Source: Synechococcaceae bacterium WBB_10_009 (GTDB lineage Bacteria > Cyanobacteriota > Cyanobacteriia > PCC-6307 > Cyanobiaceae). From it: a DNA stretch of 7,589 nt. Positions 1 through 6,573 of this stretch are shown in pieces. Position numbers and translations under genes: made by a program. The stretch spans positions 1 through 7,589 of the forward strand of contig RHBP01000079.1 in assembly GCA_010030955.1 (NCBI GenBank). The letters are read 5' to 3'. The first letter of the stretch is position 1, and every line of letters starts with the position of its first letter. Under the pieces are notes generated by a model. That model was not told the DNA's origin. It saw only the letters and a list, made by a program, of their open reading frames with translations, and did no database searches.

Positions 1-589
1 TGTCGAAGCCAAAGGTCCACAGCAGCGTCGCCAGCCACAGGGCCAGCAGCGGCAGCCCACCCCGCAGGCTGCCGCTGGCGGCGGCCCAGGGGATCAGCAC
101 GGCGAAGCCCCAGCAGAGGGCCAACACCGCCTGGGGGTAGCCAAACCAGCGCTTGGCGGAGGGGTAGAGCAGCACCGGCGGCAGGGCCGCCAGCGCCAGC
201 GCCAGGCAGAGGCCGCGGCTGCCGGCTGGTAGGCCCCAGAGCACCACCGCCAGGGCGGCCAGCAGGCACAGGGCCAGCAGCACGAAGGCCGCGGCCACAC
301 CGATGCGCCCGCTGGCCAGGGGGCGCTGGCGGGTGCGCTCCACCTGGGGGTCAATGCGCCGGTCCCAGAGGTCGTTGGCCACGCAGCCGGCCCCGCTCAC
401 CGCCAGGCCCCCCAGCACGATCCAGCCCACCAGGGGCGCCGGCGGGGGGGCGGCGGGTTGCAACCACAGGCTCCAGCCCGCCGGGATCAGCAGGATCAAC
501 CGGCCGCTGGGCTTGTCCCACCGCAGCAGCCCCAGCCAGGCCTGCAGCTGCGCTGGAAGGCCCGGACGGGGGGAGACCACGGGGGACAC
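1..589 (-). CDS. ubiA: 4-hydroxybenzoate polyprenyltransferase (UbiA family), 3' part outside window
   Basis: Integral membrane prenyltransferase that most likely joins a solanesyl chain to 4-hydroxybenzoate, an early step of plastoquinone synthesis in cyanobacteria. The reading frame gives 196 residues before the left edge; the family is usually about 290-300, so roughly one third is missing. Visible signatures are LLRWDKPSGRLILLIPAGWS (about 21-40), the first Asp-rich prenyl-diphosphate/Mg site NDLWDRRID (72-80) followed by RTRQRPLASGRI (85-96), and YPSAKRWF (142-149). The window ends at GFD, where the second Asp-rich motif should begin. Several hydrophobic helices are visible. The start is taken as GTG at 589; GTG at 580 is also possible, and neither has a clear Shine-Dalgarno. 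Divergent from ppx across about 80 bp. The family is certain; a chlorophyll or tocopherol UbiA relative is much less likely because of the RWDKPSG and NDLWDRR motifs. Confidence 0.9.
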   Translation of the reverse strand, partial: MSPVVSPRPGLPAQLQAWLGLLRWDKPSGRLILLIPAGWSLWLQPAAPPPAPLVGWIVLGGLAVSGAGCVANDLWDRRIDPQVERTRQRPLASGRIGVAAAFVLLALCLLAALAVVLWGLPAGSRGLCLALALAALPPVLLYPSAKRWFGYPQAVLALCWGFAVLIPWAAASGSLRGGLPLLALWLATLLWTFGFD

Positions 590-642
590 GGCTGTTGGCG
601 CGCACCCTAGGGCTGCCGGTGGGGGCTGCAGCGGTGCGAAAG

Positions 643-662
643 TGGCCGCGCTTCTGCGGCCA
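643..662. repeat. GC-rich inverted repeat (hairpin) in the ubiA-ppx divergent region
   Basis: Perfect 7-bp arms TGGCCGC (643-649) and GCGGCCA (656-662) enclose a 6-nt loop, and one more G-U pair is possible on the plus strand. The repeat ends 7 nt before the favoured TTG start of ppx. In mRNA it would sit where the ribosome binds; in DNA it could be an operator. No T-run follows on either strand, so it is not an intrinsic terminator. If ppx really starts at TTG 595, the hairpin would instead lie inside the coding region. Confidence 0.55.
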
Positions 663-669
663 TGGGCGT

Positions 670-2271
670 TTGACCGAGTCCCCCAGCAGCTCGTTGCGCC
701 CGGTGGCGGGCATCGACATCGGCACCAACTCGATTCACCTGCTGATCGCCCAGGTGGACACGGCCCTGCGCAGCTTTTCGGTGCTGCTCACGGAGAAATC
801 GACCACCCGCCTGGGGGACCGGGATCCGGAAACGGGCGACCTCAGCCCCGACGCCATCGAACGGGCCTTCACCACCCTGCGCCATTGCCGGGAGCTGGCG
901 GCCAGCCACGGCGTGCAGCCGGGCGATGTGGTGACCGCCGCCACCAGCGCCGTGCGCGAGGCCCCCAACGGCCGTGAATTTCTGCAGGCGATTCAGGAGC
1001 AGCTGGGGCTGGAGGTGGACCTGGTGAGCGGCCCGGAGGAGGCGCGCCTGATCTACCTGGGGGTGCTCTCGGGCATGGCCTTCGGGGATCAGCCCCACCT
1101 GATCCTCGACATCGGTGGCGGCTCCACCGAACTGGTGCTGGCGGATGGCCGCGACGCCCGCGCCCTCACCAGCACCCGCGTGGGGGCGGTGCGCCTGCAG
1201 CGGGAATTCGTGCACGACGACCCGCTGCCCCCCCAGCGGGTGGAGTTTCTGCGGGCCTTCATTCAGGGGTCGCTGGAGCCGGCGGTGCTCAAGGTGCGGC
1301 AACGGCTCGAGGCCGGCGAGCGGCCGGTGCTGGTGGCCACCAGCGGCACCGCCATGGCGATTGCGGCGATGGCCGCCGCCGAAGATCCCCGCCCACCGCT
1401 GCGGCTGCAGGGCTACCGGGTGAGCCGTGAGCGGCTCGACCAGCTGCTGGATCGCTTGCTGGCCTTGAGCCCTGCCCAGCGGCGCGCCGTGCCGGGCCTC
1501 AATGAGCGCCGGGCCGAGATCATCGTGCCCGGTGCCCTGATCCTGCAGACCGCCATGGCGATGCTGGGGGCCAAGGAGCTGGTGATCTGCGAGCGGGCCC
1601 TGCGGGAGGGCCTGATCGTGGATTGGATGCTGCGCAACGATCTGATCGTGGATCGCTTTGCGTTCCAGAGCAGCATCCGCCAACGCACGGTGCTGCACCA
1701 GGCCCAGCGCTACGGCGTGGATCTGCCGCGGGCGGAGCGGGTGGCGAGCTACGCCCTCAGCCTCTATGGCCAAACCCAGGGGCTGCTGCACAGCGACGAC
1801 GGCACCGGCCGCCAGCTGCTCTGGGCGGCGGCGATGCTGCACAGCTGCGGCCAGCACATCAACACCGGTGCCTACCACAAGCACAGCTGGTATTTGATCC
1901 ACCACGGCGAGCTGCTGGGCTACTCCGACAGCGAGCAGCTGATGGTGGCCGCCATCGCCCGCTACCACCGCCGCTCCCTGCCCAAGAAGCGCCACGAGGC
2001 CTGGCAGTTGCTGGAGGGCCGAGACCAACGGCGCCTGGTGGCATCCATGGCGCTGCTGCTGCGCATGGCGGTGGCCCTCGACCGGCGCCCCCAGCCCGTG
2101 GTGGCCGGCATTCAGCTGCGCCGCGATGGCGACAGCGCCTGCTCGATCCGCCTGGAGCCGATGGCCTCGGACCTCGACCTCAGCCTCGAGCGCTGGAGTC
2201 TGGCCGCCTGTGCGGCGGCGGTGGAGGAGGCGGTGGGGGTGCGGCTCAGGGTGTTGGAGCCGTCGGAGTAG
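670..2271 (+). CDS. ppx: Exopolyphosphatase, Ppx/GppA family
   Basis: Cytoplasmic enzyme that removes terminal phosphates from inorganic polyphosphate. From TTG 670 it has 533 residues, the size of full two-domain Ppx rather than the short single-domain forms. The actin-like ASKHA fold is seen in the phosphate loop GIDIGTNSIHLL (14-25), TAATSAVREAPNG (89-101), the catalytic-Glu segment SGPEEARLIYLG (120-131), the second loop LDIGGGSTELVL (146-157), RVGAVRL (170-176) and ATSGTAMAI (223-231). The C-terminal HD-like domain shows LWAAAMLHSCGQHIN (384-398), HKHSWYL (403-409) and ARYHRRSLPK (430-439). The start is uncertain: the frame is open back to TTG 595, which has a GGGGGA stretch 8 nt upstream, but the extra residues look non-homologous. 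TTG 694 and GTG 703 are also in frame. The 3' end overlaps the convergent rodZ-like gene by 26 bp. The HD motif has Ser after His391 instead of Asp/Glu. Confidence 0.93.
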   Translation: MTESPSSSLRPVAGIDIGTNSIHLLIAQVDTALRSFSVLLTEKSTTRLGDRDPETGDLSPDAIERAFTTLRHCRELAASHGVQPGDVVTAATSAVREAPNGREFLQAIQEQLGLEVDLVSGPEEARLIYLGVLSGMAFGDQPHLILDIGGGSTELVLADGRDARALTSTRVGAVRLQREFVHDDPLPPQRVEFLRAFIQGSLEPAVLKVRQRLEAGERPVLVATSGTAMAIAAMAAAEDPRPPLRLQGYRVSRERLDQLLDRLLALSPAQRRAVPGLNERRAEIIVPGALILQTAMAMLGAKELVICERALREGLIVDWMLRNDLIVDRFAFQSSIRQRTVLHQAQRYGVDLPRAERVASYALSLYGQTQGLLHSDDGTGRQLLWAAAMLHSCGQHINTGAYHKHSWYLIHHGELLGYSDSEQLMVAAIARYHRRSLPKKRHEAWQLLEGRDQRRLVASMALLLRMAVALDRRPQPVVAGIQLRRDGDSACSIRLEPMASDLDLSLERWSLAACAAAVEEAVGVRLRVLEPSE

Positions 2272-3163
2272 GGGGAGCCGGCTTGGTGGTCGGCGGCTTG
2301 AAGCTGATCCAGTTGATCTGATCGATGGGCCCCAGCGGTTTCGCCGGCGCCGTGCCCAGGCTGGCCAGCACCAGGTCAGGGCGACCCGCCAGCACCCGCA
2401 GGCCCTGGCCCAGGGGGAAGACGCGGCGCCCCTCCAGGTTGCCTTCAAACAGTTGCTTGTTGCCGGCGATGCTGCGCACCTCGATCCAGCTGGGCTGGGG
2501 GCTGCTGAGGGTGAGGCTGGTGGGCGTCGCCGCCGGTTTGATGGCGGGCTTGGGGGTGGGTTTGCGGGCCGGTTTGGCCGGGGGCAGGGGCGTGCTGGGT
2601 TTCGCCGGAGCGGCGCCGCTGAGGGCCCGCAGGCGCCCCTCAAGCCAGCTGAGCTCGTTGGGCAGGCCCTGGCGGTTCTGCCAGCCCCAGGTGCCGGCGC
2701 TGATCAGGCCCGCCAGCAGCGCCAGCTGGGCCAGGCGCTGGAGCGGGCCGGGCCGCTGCCGCTGCGAGGCCTTGGCCTCGGTGTATTGGCTGGCGGTGAG
2801 GCGGCTGGGGCGGCGTTCATCGGCCTGGCCTTCGGCGATGGCCAGGGGTGCCGGCGCCGGCTTGATCGTGAAACCACCCTTCTTGAGGGGGGTCACCAGT
2901 GGGTCGATGTCCAGGTCGAGAAGGCTGGCCACCCGGCGCGCCTGGGCGATCACGAACACCAGTTCGGGCAGGCGGGCTTGGTCAGCCTGCTCGAGGGCCT
3001 GCAGTTGCTCTTCGCCCATGCGCAGCTGGGCCGCCAGCTGGGCCAGTTCGAGGCCGCGGCTGAGGCGGGCCTCCCGCAGGCTGCTGCCCAGGCTTTCCAG
3101 GGCTGGGGTGAGGCCGTTCTCCAACGTGGTCACCGCCGCAGGGCCAGGAAACAGTGGCGGCAT
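2246..3163 (-). CDS. RodZ-like protein: HTH domain, one membrane span, DUF4115-like C-terminus
   Basis: A 305-residue bitopic membrane protein. Residues about 24-90 form an Xre/RodZ-type helix-turn-helix (LGSSLREARLSRGLELAQLA, then an LPELVFVIAQARRVASLLDL stretch matching the usual LPgpvYvrGflRsYAklLgLD of RodZ). A single hydrophobic segment lies at about 142-161. A Pro/Ala/Lys linker (184-216, KP repeats) leads to a C-terminal domain (about 222-288) with SWIEVRSIAGNKQLFEGNL and FPLGQGLRVLAGRPDLVLAS, typical of DUF4115. The Pro/Thr tail (290-305) is partly encoded in the overlap with ppx. RodZ homologues link the MreB cytoskeleton to the envelope; that role here is inferred only. The start is ATG 3163, with AAGG 4 nt upstream; a longer frame to 3205 adds 14 unconvincing residues. 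The gene lies downstream of the tRNA-Val on the same strand. Confidence 0.82.
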   Translation of the reverse strand: MPPLFPGPAAVTTLENGLTPALESLGSSLREARLSRGLELAQLAAQLRMGEEQLQALEQADQARLPELVFVIAQARRVASLLDLDIDPLVTPLKKGGFTIKPAPAPLAIAEGQADERRPSRLTASQYTEAKASQRQRPGPLQRLAQLALLAGLISAGTWGWQNRQGLPNELSWLEGRLRALSGAAPAKPSTPLPPAKPARKPTPKPAIKPAATPTSLTLSSPQPSWIEVRSIAGNKQLFEGNLEGRRVFPLGQGLRVLAGRPDLVLASLGTAPAKPLGPIDQINWISFKPPTTKPAPPTPTAPTP

Positions 3164-3241
3164 TGTGCCTTGAATCGTCAGCTTTTGCCCACAACCGTGT
3201 CGCAAAACCAGTGCTGGACCTGGATTTGCCCTGAATTCAAA

Positions 3242-3313
<72 letters not shown>

Positions 3314-3349
3314 TCGTGCGCTGATCGCTCGAGCTTGATGAGCTTAAAA

Positions 3350-3371
3350 CATGGCCCCTCCATGGCCCCTC
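3350..3371. repeat. Perfect 11-bp tandem duplication
   Basis: CATGGCCCCTC occurs twice head to tail, at 3350-3360 and 3361-3371. It lies in the gap between the cobM stop codon and the tRNA-Val gene, on the 5' side of the tRNA. The most economical explanation is a small slippage duplication. A paired protein-binding site or an unstable tract that varies between strains is also possible. Confidence 0.8.
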
Positions 3372-3375
3372 GTCC

Positions 3376-4158
3376 TCAGCTGGCGCCGGGGCGGAACAGG
3401 TGGTCATGGCTGGCGGAGTAGAGCAGTGAGCGGGCCGTCTCCGGTGCCCGCAGGGCCGGGCTCACCAGGTAGAGGGTGGTGCGGATCAGTTGGCGCTCCT
3501 CGCTGGCCTGGGCCATGGCGCTGAGGGGCACCACCTGCAGCCACTGGTCGGGCCAGCTAACGCGGTAGCCGATGGCCACCGGTGTGTCCGCCGGGTAGTG
3601 CTGCAGCAGCTCCCGCTGCACCTCGGCCACGTGGCGGGCGCTCAGATACAGGCAGAGGGAGGCCCCCAGGGCCGCCAGGTGCGGCAGGGATTCGCGTTCG
3701 GGCACGCCGGTGCGGCCGCCGGCCCGGCTGAGCACGATCGTTTGCACCAGGCCGGGGATGGTGAGTTCAGCCCGCAGGGCCGCGGCGGTGGCCTGGTAGG
3801 CACTGAGGCCGGGCACCACCTCCACCTCCACCTCGGCATCCAGCAGGCGGCAGAGCTGTTCGTTGAGGGCGCTGTAGAGGCAGGTGTCGCCGTCGTGCAG
3901 GCGCACCACGCGCCGGCCCGCCGCCACCCGATCGAGCATCAGCTCCATCACCTGCTCAAGGGTGAGGGTGCTGGTGCGAATCCGCTCGCAGCCCGGCGGG
4001 GCCATGGCCGCCAGCTGGGGGTTCACCAATGAGTCGGTCCAGATCAGCACCTCCGCCTGCTCAATGGCCCGGGCGGCCCGCAGGGTGAGCAGGTCGGGGG
4101 CGCCGGGGCCGGCCCCCACGATCCACACCTTGCCGGCGGTGCCGGTTGCGGCGCTCAT
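3376..4158 (-). CDS. cobM: Precorrin-4 / cobalt-precorrin-4 C11-methyltransferase
   Basis: A 260-residue SAM-dependent tetrapyrrole methylase that adds the C-11 methyl group during corrin ring synthesis (cobalamin or pseudocobalamin). The N-terminal loop VWIVGAGPGAPDLLTLRAAR (11-30) is the methylase signature. RLHDGDTCLYSALNEQ (86-101) corresponds to the usual RLHSGDPSLYGAIxEQ. EVVPGLSAYQATAAALRAEL (113-132) and IPGLVQTIVLSRAGGRT (134-150) are the features that separate CobM/CbiF from CobA, CobI, CobJ and CysG relatives. The C-terminus SLLYSASHDHLFR (244-256) matches the family's terminal RxLYxxxxxHxFR element. Start ATG 4158 overlaps the lgt stop by four bases (ATGA), with an AGGGG Shine-Dalgarno (4164-4168) inside the end of lgt, so translation is probably coupled. 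The motif deviations GDP to GDT and LYG to LYS are noted; the rest looks intact. Confidence 0.93.
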   Translation of the reverse strand: MSAATGTAGKVWIVGAGPGAPDLLTLRAARAIEQAEVLIWTDSLVNPQLAAMAPPGCERIRTSTLTLEQVMELMLDRVAAGRRVVRLHDGDTCLYSALNEQLCRLLDAEVEVEVVPGLSAYQATAAALRAELTIPGLVQTIVLSRAGGRTGVPERESLPHLAALGASLCLYLSARHVAEVQRELLQHYPADTPVAIGYRVSWPDQWLQVVPLSAMAQASEERQLIRTTLYLVSPALRAPETARSLLYSASHDHLFRPGAS

Positions 4159-5012
4159 GGCTGCCCCTGGCGGCTGGGGTCCGGCAGGGGCTGGTGGCGG
4201 CCGTAGAGCCAGTAGAGGCCCAAGCTGCCCAGGCCGATCAACAGCAGGCTCATCAGCTGGGCCATGCGCAGGCCACCGGCGCAGTCCGGCGGGGTGCCCA
4301 TCAGGCAGAGGGGATCGATGCGCAGGCCCTCAATCCAGAGGCGCCCGGCGCTGTAGGCGATCAGGTACACGCAGCTGAGGGCGCCGGGCGGCAGCGGCAT
4401 GGTGCCGCGGATCCCCCGGCGGAACAGCACCAGCAGCAGGGCCAGCACCCCCAGGTTCCACAGGGATTCGTAGAGGAAGGTGGGGTGGAAGGTGGCCTGG
4501 TCGAGGAACTCCAGGGGCCGATTGGCCATGGGGATGGTGAGCTTCCAGGGCAGGTCGGTGGGCAGGCCGAAGGCTTCGGAGTTGAAGAAGTTGCCCCAGC
4601 GGCCGATGGCCTGGCCCAGGGCCACGGAGGGGAGCAGCACGTCGAGCAGGTTCCAGAAGGCCAGCCGCCGCCAGCGGGCGTAGACGATCACGGCGGCGGT
4701 GCCCCCCAGCAGGGCACCGTGGATGGCGATGCCGCCGCGCCACACCGCCAGGGCATCCAGCCAGTTGAGTTGGTACTGCCGCCACTCGAACAGCACGTAG
4801 TAGAGCCGTGCCCCCACCACCGCCGCCAGCACCAGGATCGGCAGCAGGTCGGCGATCAGCGCCGGATCGAGGCCCCGCTGTTTGCCCAGCCGCGTGGCCA
4901 GGGCCAGGCCCAGCAGCACGGCGATGGCGATCAGCAGGCCATACCAGCGCAGAGAAAAGGGGCCCAGCTGAAACAGCAGGGGCCCCGGCGAGGTGAACAC
5001 GGCGAGCGGCAT
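4155..5012 (-). CDS. lgt: Phosphatidylglycerol-prolipoprotein diacylglyceryl transferase
   Basis: Polytopic inner-membrane enzyme that transfers diacylglyceryl from phosphatidylglycerol to the lipobox cysteine of prolipoproteins, the first step of lipoprotein maturation. Its 285 residues match the family. Visible signatures are the N-terminal LRWYGLLIAIAVLLG (21-35), GGIAIHGALLGG (93-104) with the conserved His98, the Lgt signature GRWGNFFNSEAFG (137-149) with Arg138, HPTFLYESLWNLG (176-188), and GRLWIEGLRID (223-233), which probably holds the third essential arginine. Hydrophobic spans lie near 21-40, 54-75, 94-112, 120-136, 186-197, 208-222 and 250-270. Start ATG 5012 shares one base with the petA stop (TGATG), and a GAAGG Shine-Dalgarno (5019-5023) sits 6 nt upstream inside the petA end. 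The gene is therefore probably translated from the petCA message. Confidence 0.96.
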   Translation of the reverse strand: MPLAVFTSPGPLLFQLGPFSLRWYGLLIAIAVLLGLALATRLGKQRGLDPALIADLLPILVLAAVVGARLYYVLFEWRQYQLNWLDALAVWRGGIAIHGALLGGTAAVIVYARWRRLAFWNLLDVLLPSVALGQAIGRWGNFFNSEAFGLPTDLPWKLTIPMANRPLEFLDQATFHPTFLYESLWNLGVLALLLVLFRRGIRGTMPLPPGALSCVYLIAYSAGRLWIEGLRIDPLCLMGTPPDCAGGLRMAQLMSLLLIGLGSLGLYWLYGRHQPLPDPSRQGQP

Positions 5013-5944
5013 CAGACGCCTTCGGCGGCCTGCACCTTCTCCACCTGCTTCTTCTTGAGCACCAGCATGATCTGGGCCAGGGCCACGGCGGCGAAGAAGG
5101 CCAGCAGGCCGTAGATGCGGTTGGGGTTCTGCAGCACCACCTCGGCATCCAGTTGGCCGAAGCCGCCCACGTTGGGGTCGTTGGTGAGGGCGGCGCCGGC
5201 GGCCACCGCATCACCCACCTGGGCGGTGATGGTGGGGCCGGCGGGGATGGCGTCGTTGACGGTGTTGCCATCGGCAGCCTGGATCACCACCACGGAGCCG
5301 CCGTTGTCGCCGGCGTTGATGGCCTGAACGGTGCCGGCCACGGAGGCGGTGAACACGCCGTTGTTGCTCTTCTCACCGGTGGGATACACCTGGCCGCGGC
5401 CGCGGTTGCCGCCCACGTGCAGCTGGTATTTGCCGAAGTGAATGGCGCTGTCGGCGGCGGGGTCGGGGGAGAGGATCGGGAAGACGATCTTCTGGTGGTC
5501 ATCGCCGGGCAGGGGGCCCACCAACAGGATGTTGGGGTTCTCCTCGTTCCAGGTGGTCACGTACACCCCGGCGGTCTCCTCCTTGAGCTCGTCGCTGAGG
5601 CGGTCGGCAGGAGCCAGGGTGAAGCCATCGGGGAGCATCACCACGGCGCCCACGTTGAGGCCGGTGGGGCTGCCGTCGCCAGCCACCTGCTGCACGCTGG
5701 TGTCGTAGGGGATCTCCACTTCCACCTTGAACACCTCATCGGGGAACACCGCCTGGGGCAGTTCCACGTGGGTGGGCTTCTTGGCCAGGTGGCAGTTGGC
5801 GCAGGCCAGCTTGCCGGTGGCTTCCCGGGGGTAGTCGTAGTTCTGCTGGGCCCAGAAGGGGTAAGCCCAGCTGGCCTGGGGGGCGAACAGCAGGGCGCTG
5901 AGGGCCAGCAGCGAGCTCAGCAGCAGGGAGACGGGGCGACGCAT
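5012..5944 (-). CDS. petA: Apocytochrome f, cytochrome b6f complex
   Basis: c-type cytochrome of the b6f complex that passes electrons from the Rieske centre to plastocyanin or cytochrome c6 on the lumenal side of thylakoids. Its 310 residues match the family. A Sec-type signal peptide occupies 1-27 (MRR, hydrophobic LLLSSLLALSALLF, then ASWA). Cleavage before Tyr28 gives mature YPFWAQQNYDYPREATGK, whose N-terminal Tyr is the known axial haem ligand. The haem site CANCH is at 48-52. The large lumenal domain follows, with LPQAVFPDEVFKVEVEIPYD. A C-terminal membrane span (about 277-296, IYGLLAFFAAVALAQIMLVL) ends in KKKQ as stop-transfer. I chose ATG 5944 because it gives a normal signal peptide; the frame is open further upstream but that part overlaps petC. 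It starts 38 bp after petC and overlaps lgt by one base. Confidence 0.98.
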   Translation of the reverse strand: MRRPVSLLLSSLLALSALLFAPQASWAYPFWAQQNYDYPREATGKLACANCHLAKKPTHVELPQAVFPDEVFKVEVEIPYDTSVQQVAGDGSPTGLNVGAVVMLPDGFTLAPADRLSDELKEETAGVYVTTWNEENPNILLVGPLPGDDHQKIVFPILSPDPAADSAIHFGKYQLHVGGNRGRGQVYPTGEKSNNGVFTASVAGTVQAINAGDNGGSVVVIQAADGNTVNDAIPAGPTITAQVGDAVAAGAALTNDPNVGGFGQLDAEVVLQNPNRIYGLLAFFAAVALAQIMLVLKKKQVEKVQAAEGV

Positions 5945-5982
5945 GGGGCGGAACGGCGAGGGGGGAACGGTCGGGGAGCTGA

Positions 5983-6531
5983 TCAGACCCACCAGGGCTT
6001 CTCGCCGGTGCGGAAATCGGTTTCGGTCCACTGGCTGAGGAACACGTTGTCGCTCTCGACGCTCACGTGGGCCAGGGCCAGGGAGAGGGGGGCGGGGCCG
6101 CGCACCACCTTGCCGGTGGCGTCGTACTGCGAGCCGTGGCAGGGGCACATGAACTTGTTGGCGGCGGCGTTCCAGGGCACCACGCAACCCAGGTGGGTGC
6201 AGATGGCGTTGATGCCGTAGCTGCCGATGGCATCGCTGCCCTCAACAATCAGATAGGTGGGGTCGCCCTTGAGGCCCTGCACGAGGTTGCGGTCGCCCTC
6301 GCGGTGGCTGCTGAGCCAGCCGCTGGCGGTCACGGCATTGCCGAGCTCGTCCTTGGCGGAGGTGCCGCCGCCGCCACCGGCGGCGCGGGGGGGGATGAAG
6401 TAGTTCACCACCGGGTAGAGGGCCCCGAGCGCAACGCCCGTCACCGACCCGAAGGTCAGCAGGTTCATGAACTGGCGACGGCCCATTCCGGGGACGTCAC
6501 CACCTGAGGCGCTGGCTGGAACCTGGCTCAT
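5983..6531 (-). CDS. petC: Rieske iron-sulfur protein, cytochrome b6f complex
   Basis: The [2Fe-2S] subunit that accepts electrons from plastoquinol and hands them to cytochrome f. 182 residues. The N-terminus carries a twin-arginine motif GRRQFMNLL (17-25) followed by a hydrophobic span (about 24-46), the uncleaved Tat signal anchor known for Rieske proteins. A Gly-rich hinge AAGGGGG (50-56) connects to the soluble domain. Box 1 CTHLGC (111-116) and box 2 CPCHGS (129-134) supply cluster ligands Cys111, His113, Cys129 and His132, with Cys116/Cys131 as the disulfide. Start ATG 6531 was chosen over a longer frame to 6660 because MSQ begins family-like sequence; no Shine-Dalgarno is visible. It is first in the petC-petA-lgt-cobM run, and a 13-bp palindrome lies 9 nt upstream. 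Confidence 0.98.
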   Translation of the reverse strand: MSQVPASASGGDVPGMGRRQFMNLLTFGSVTGVALGALYPVVNYFIPPRAAGGGGGTSAKDELGNAVTASGWLSSHREGDRNLVQGLKGDPTYLIVEGSDAIGSYGINAICTHLGCVVPWNAAANKFMCPCHGSQYDATGKVVRGPAPLSLALAHVSVESDNVFLSQWTETDFRTGEKPWWV

Positions 6532-6540
6532 ACGGCGCGG

Positions 6541-6553
6541 TGTGGTGACCACA
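6541..6553. promoter_or_regulatory. 13-bp perfect palindrome upstream of petC (possible operator or 5'UTR hairpin)
   Basis: TGTGGT-G-ACCACA has 6-bp arms around one central base. It ends 9 nt before the petC start codon and lies in the divergent region between petC and the DUF3067 gene. As DNA it has the form of a dimeric repressor site. As petC mRNA it would make a 5-bp stem with a 3-nt loop over the ribosome-binding region. I do not recognise it as a known cyanobacterial regulator consensus. A palindrome this short is expected once or twice by chance in 7.5 kb, so only its position makes it notable. Confidence 0.4.
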
Positions 6554-6573
6554 TCAACGTGACGGCCATTATG
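6545..6573. promoter_or_regulatory. Possible overlapping divergent promoter elements, petC and DUF3067 sides
   Basis: On the minus strand CATAAT (6573-6568) matches a -10 box at five of six bases. It would put petC transcription start near 6561, giving a 5'UTR of about 30 nt that contains the palindrome; the matching -35 is poor. On the plus strand GTGACC (6545-6550), 16 bp, CATTAT (6567-6572) gives four of six matches in each box and would drive the rightward gene(s), with its -35 inside the palindrome. Both calls rest on weak consensus matches only. Confidence 0.25.

Noticed and set aside
595..669. Longer ppx start at TTG 595 with a GGGGGA stretch upstream.
   Set aside because: The added 25 residues look unrelated to Ppx and would include the hairpin and fill the divergent promoter space. 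I kept it as an alternative rather than the call.
607..2643. Very long open frame (678 codons) on the minus strand opposite ppx.
   Set aside because: It is antisense to a clear Ppx and runs into the RodZ-like gene in another frame. Its product is His/Gln/Ala/Pro/Arg-rich without any motif, as expected from high-GC third positions of the true gene.
3200..3222. Possible short terminator hairpin (CCAG ... CTGG then TTTT on the minus strand) after the tRNA.
   Set aside because: The stem has only four pairs with an eight-base loop, too weak to call an intrinsic terminator.
4146..6220. Long plus-strand open frames opposite lgt, petA and petC (322 and 355 codons).
   Set aside because: They are mirror frames of strongly recognised proteins, with Gly/His/Gln/Val-rich low-complexity products and no family resemblance.
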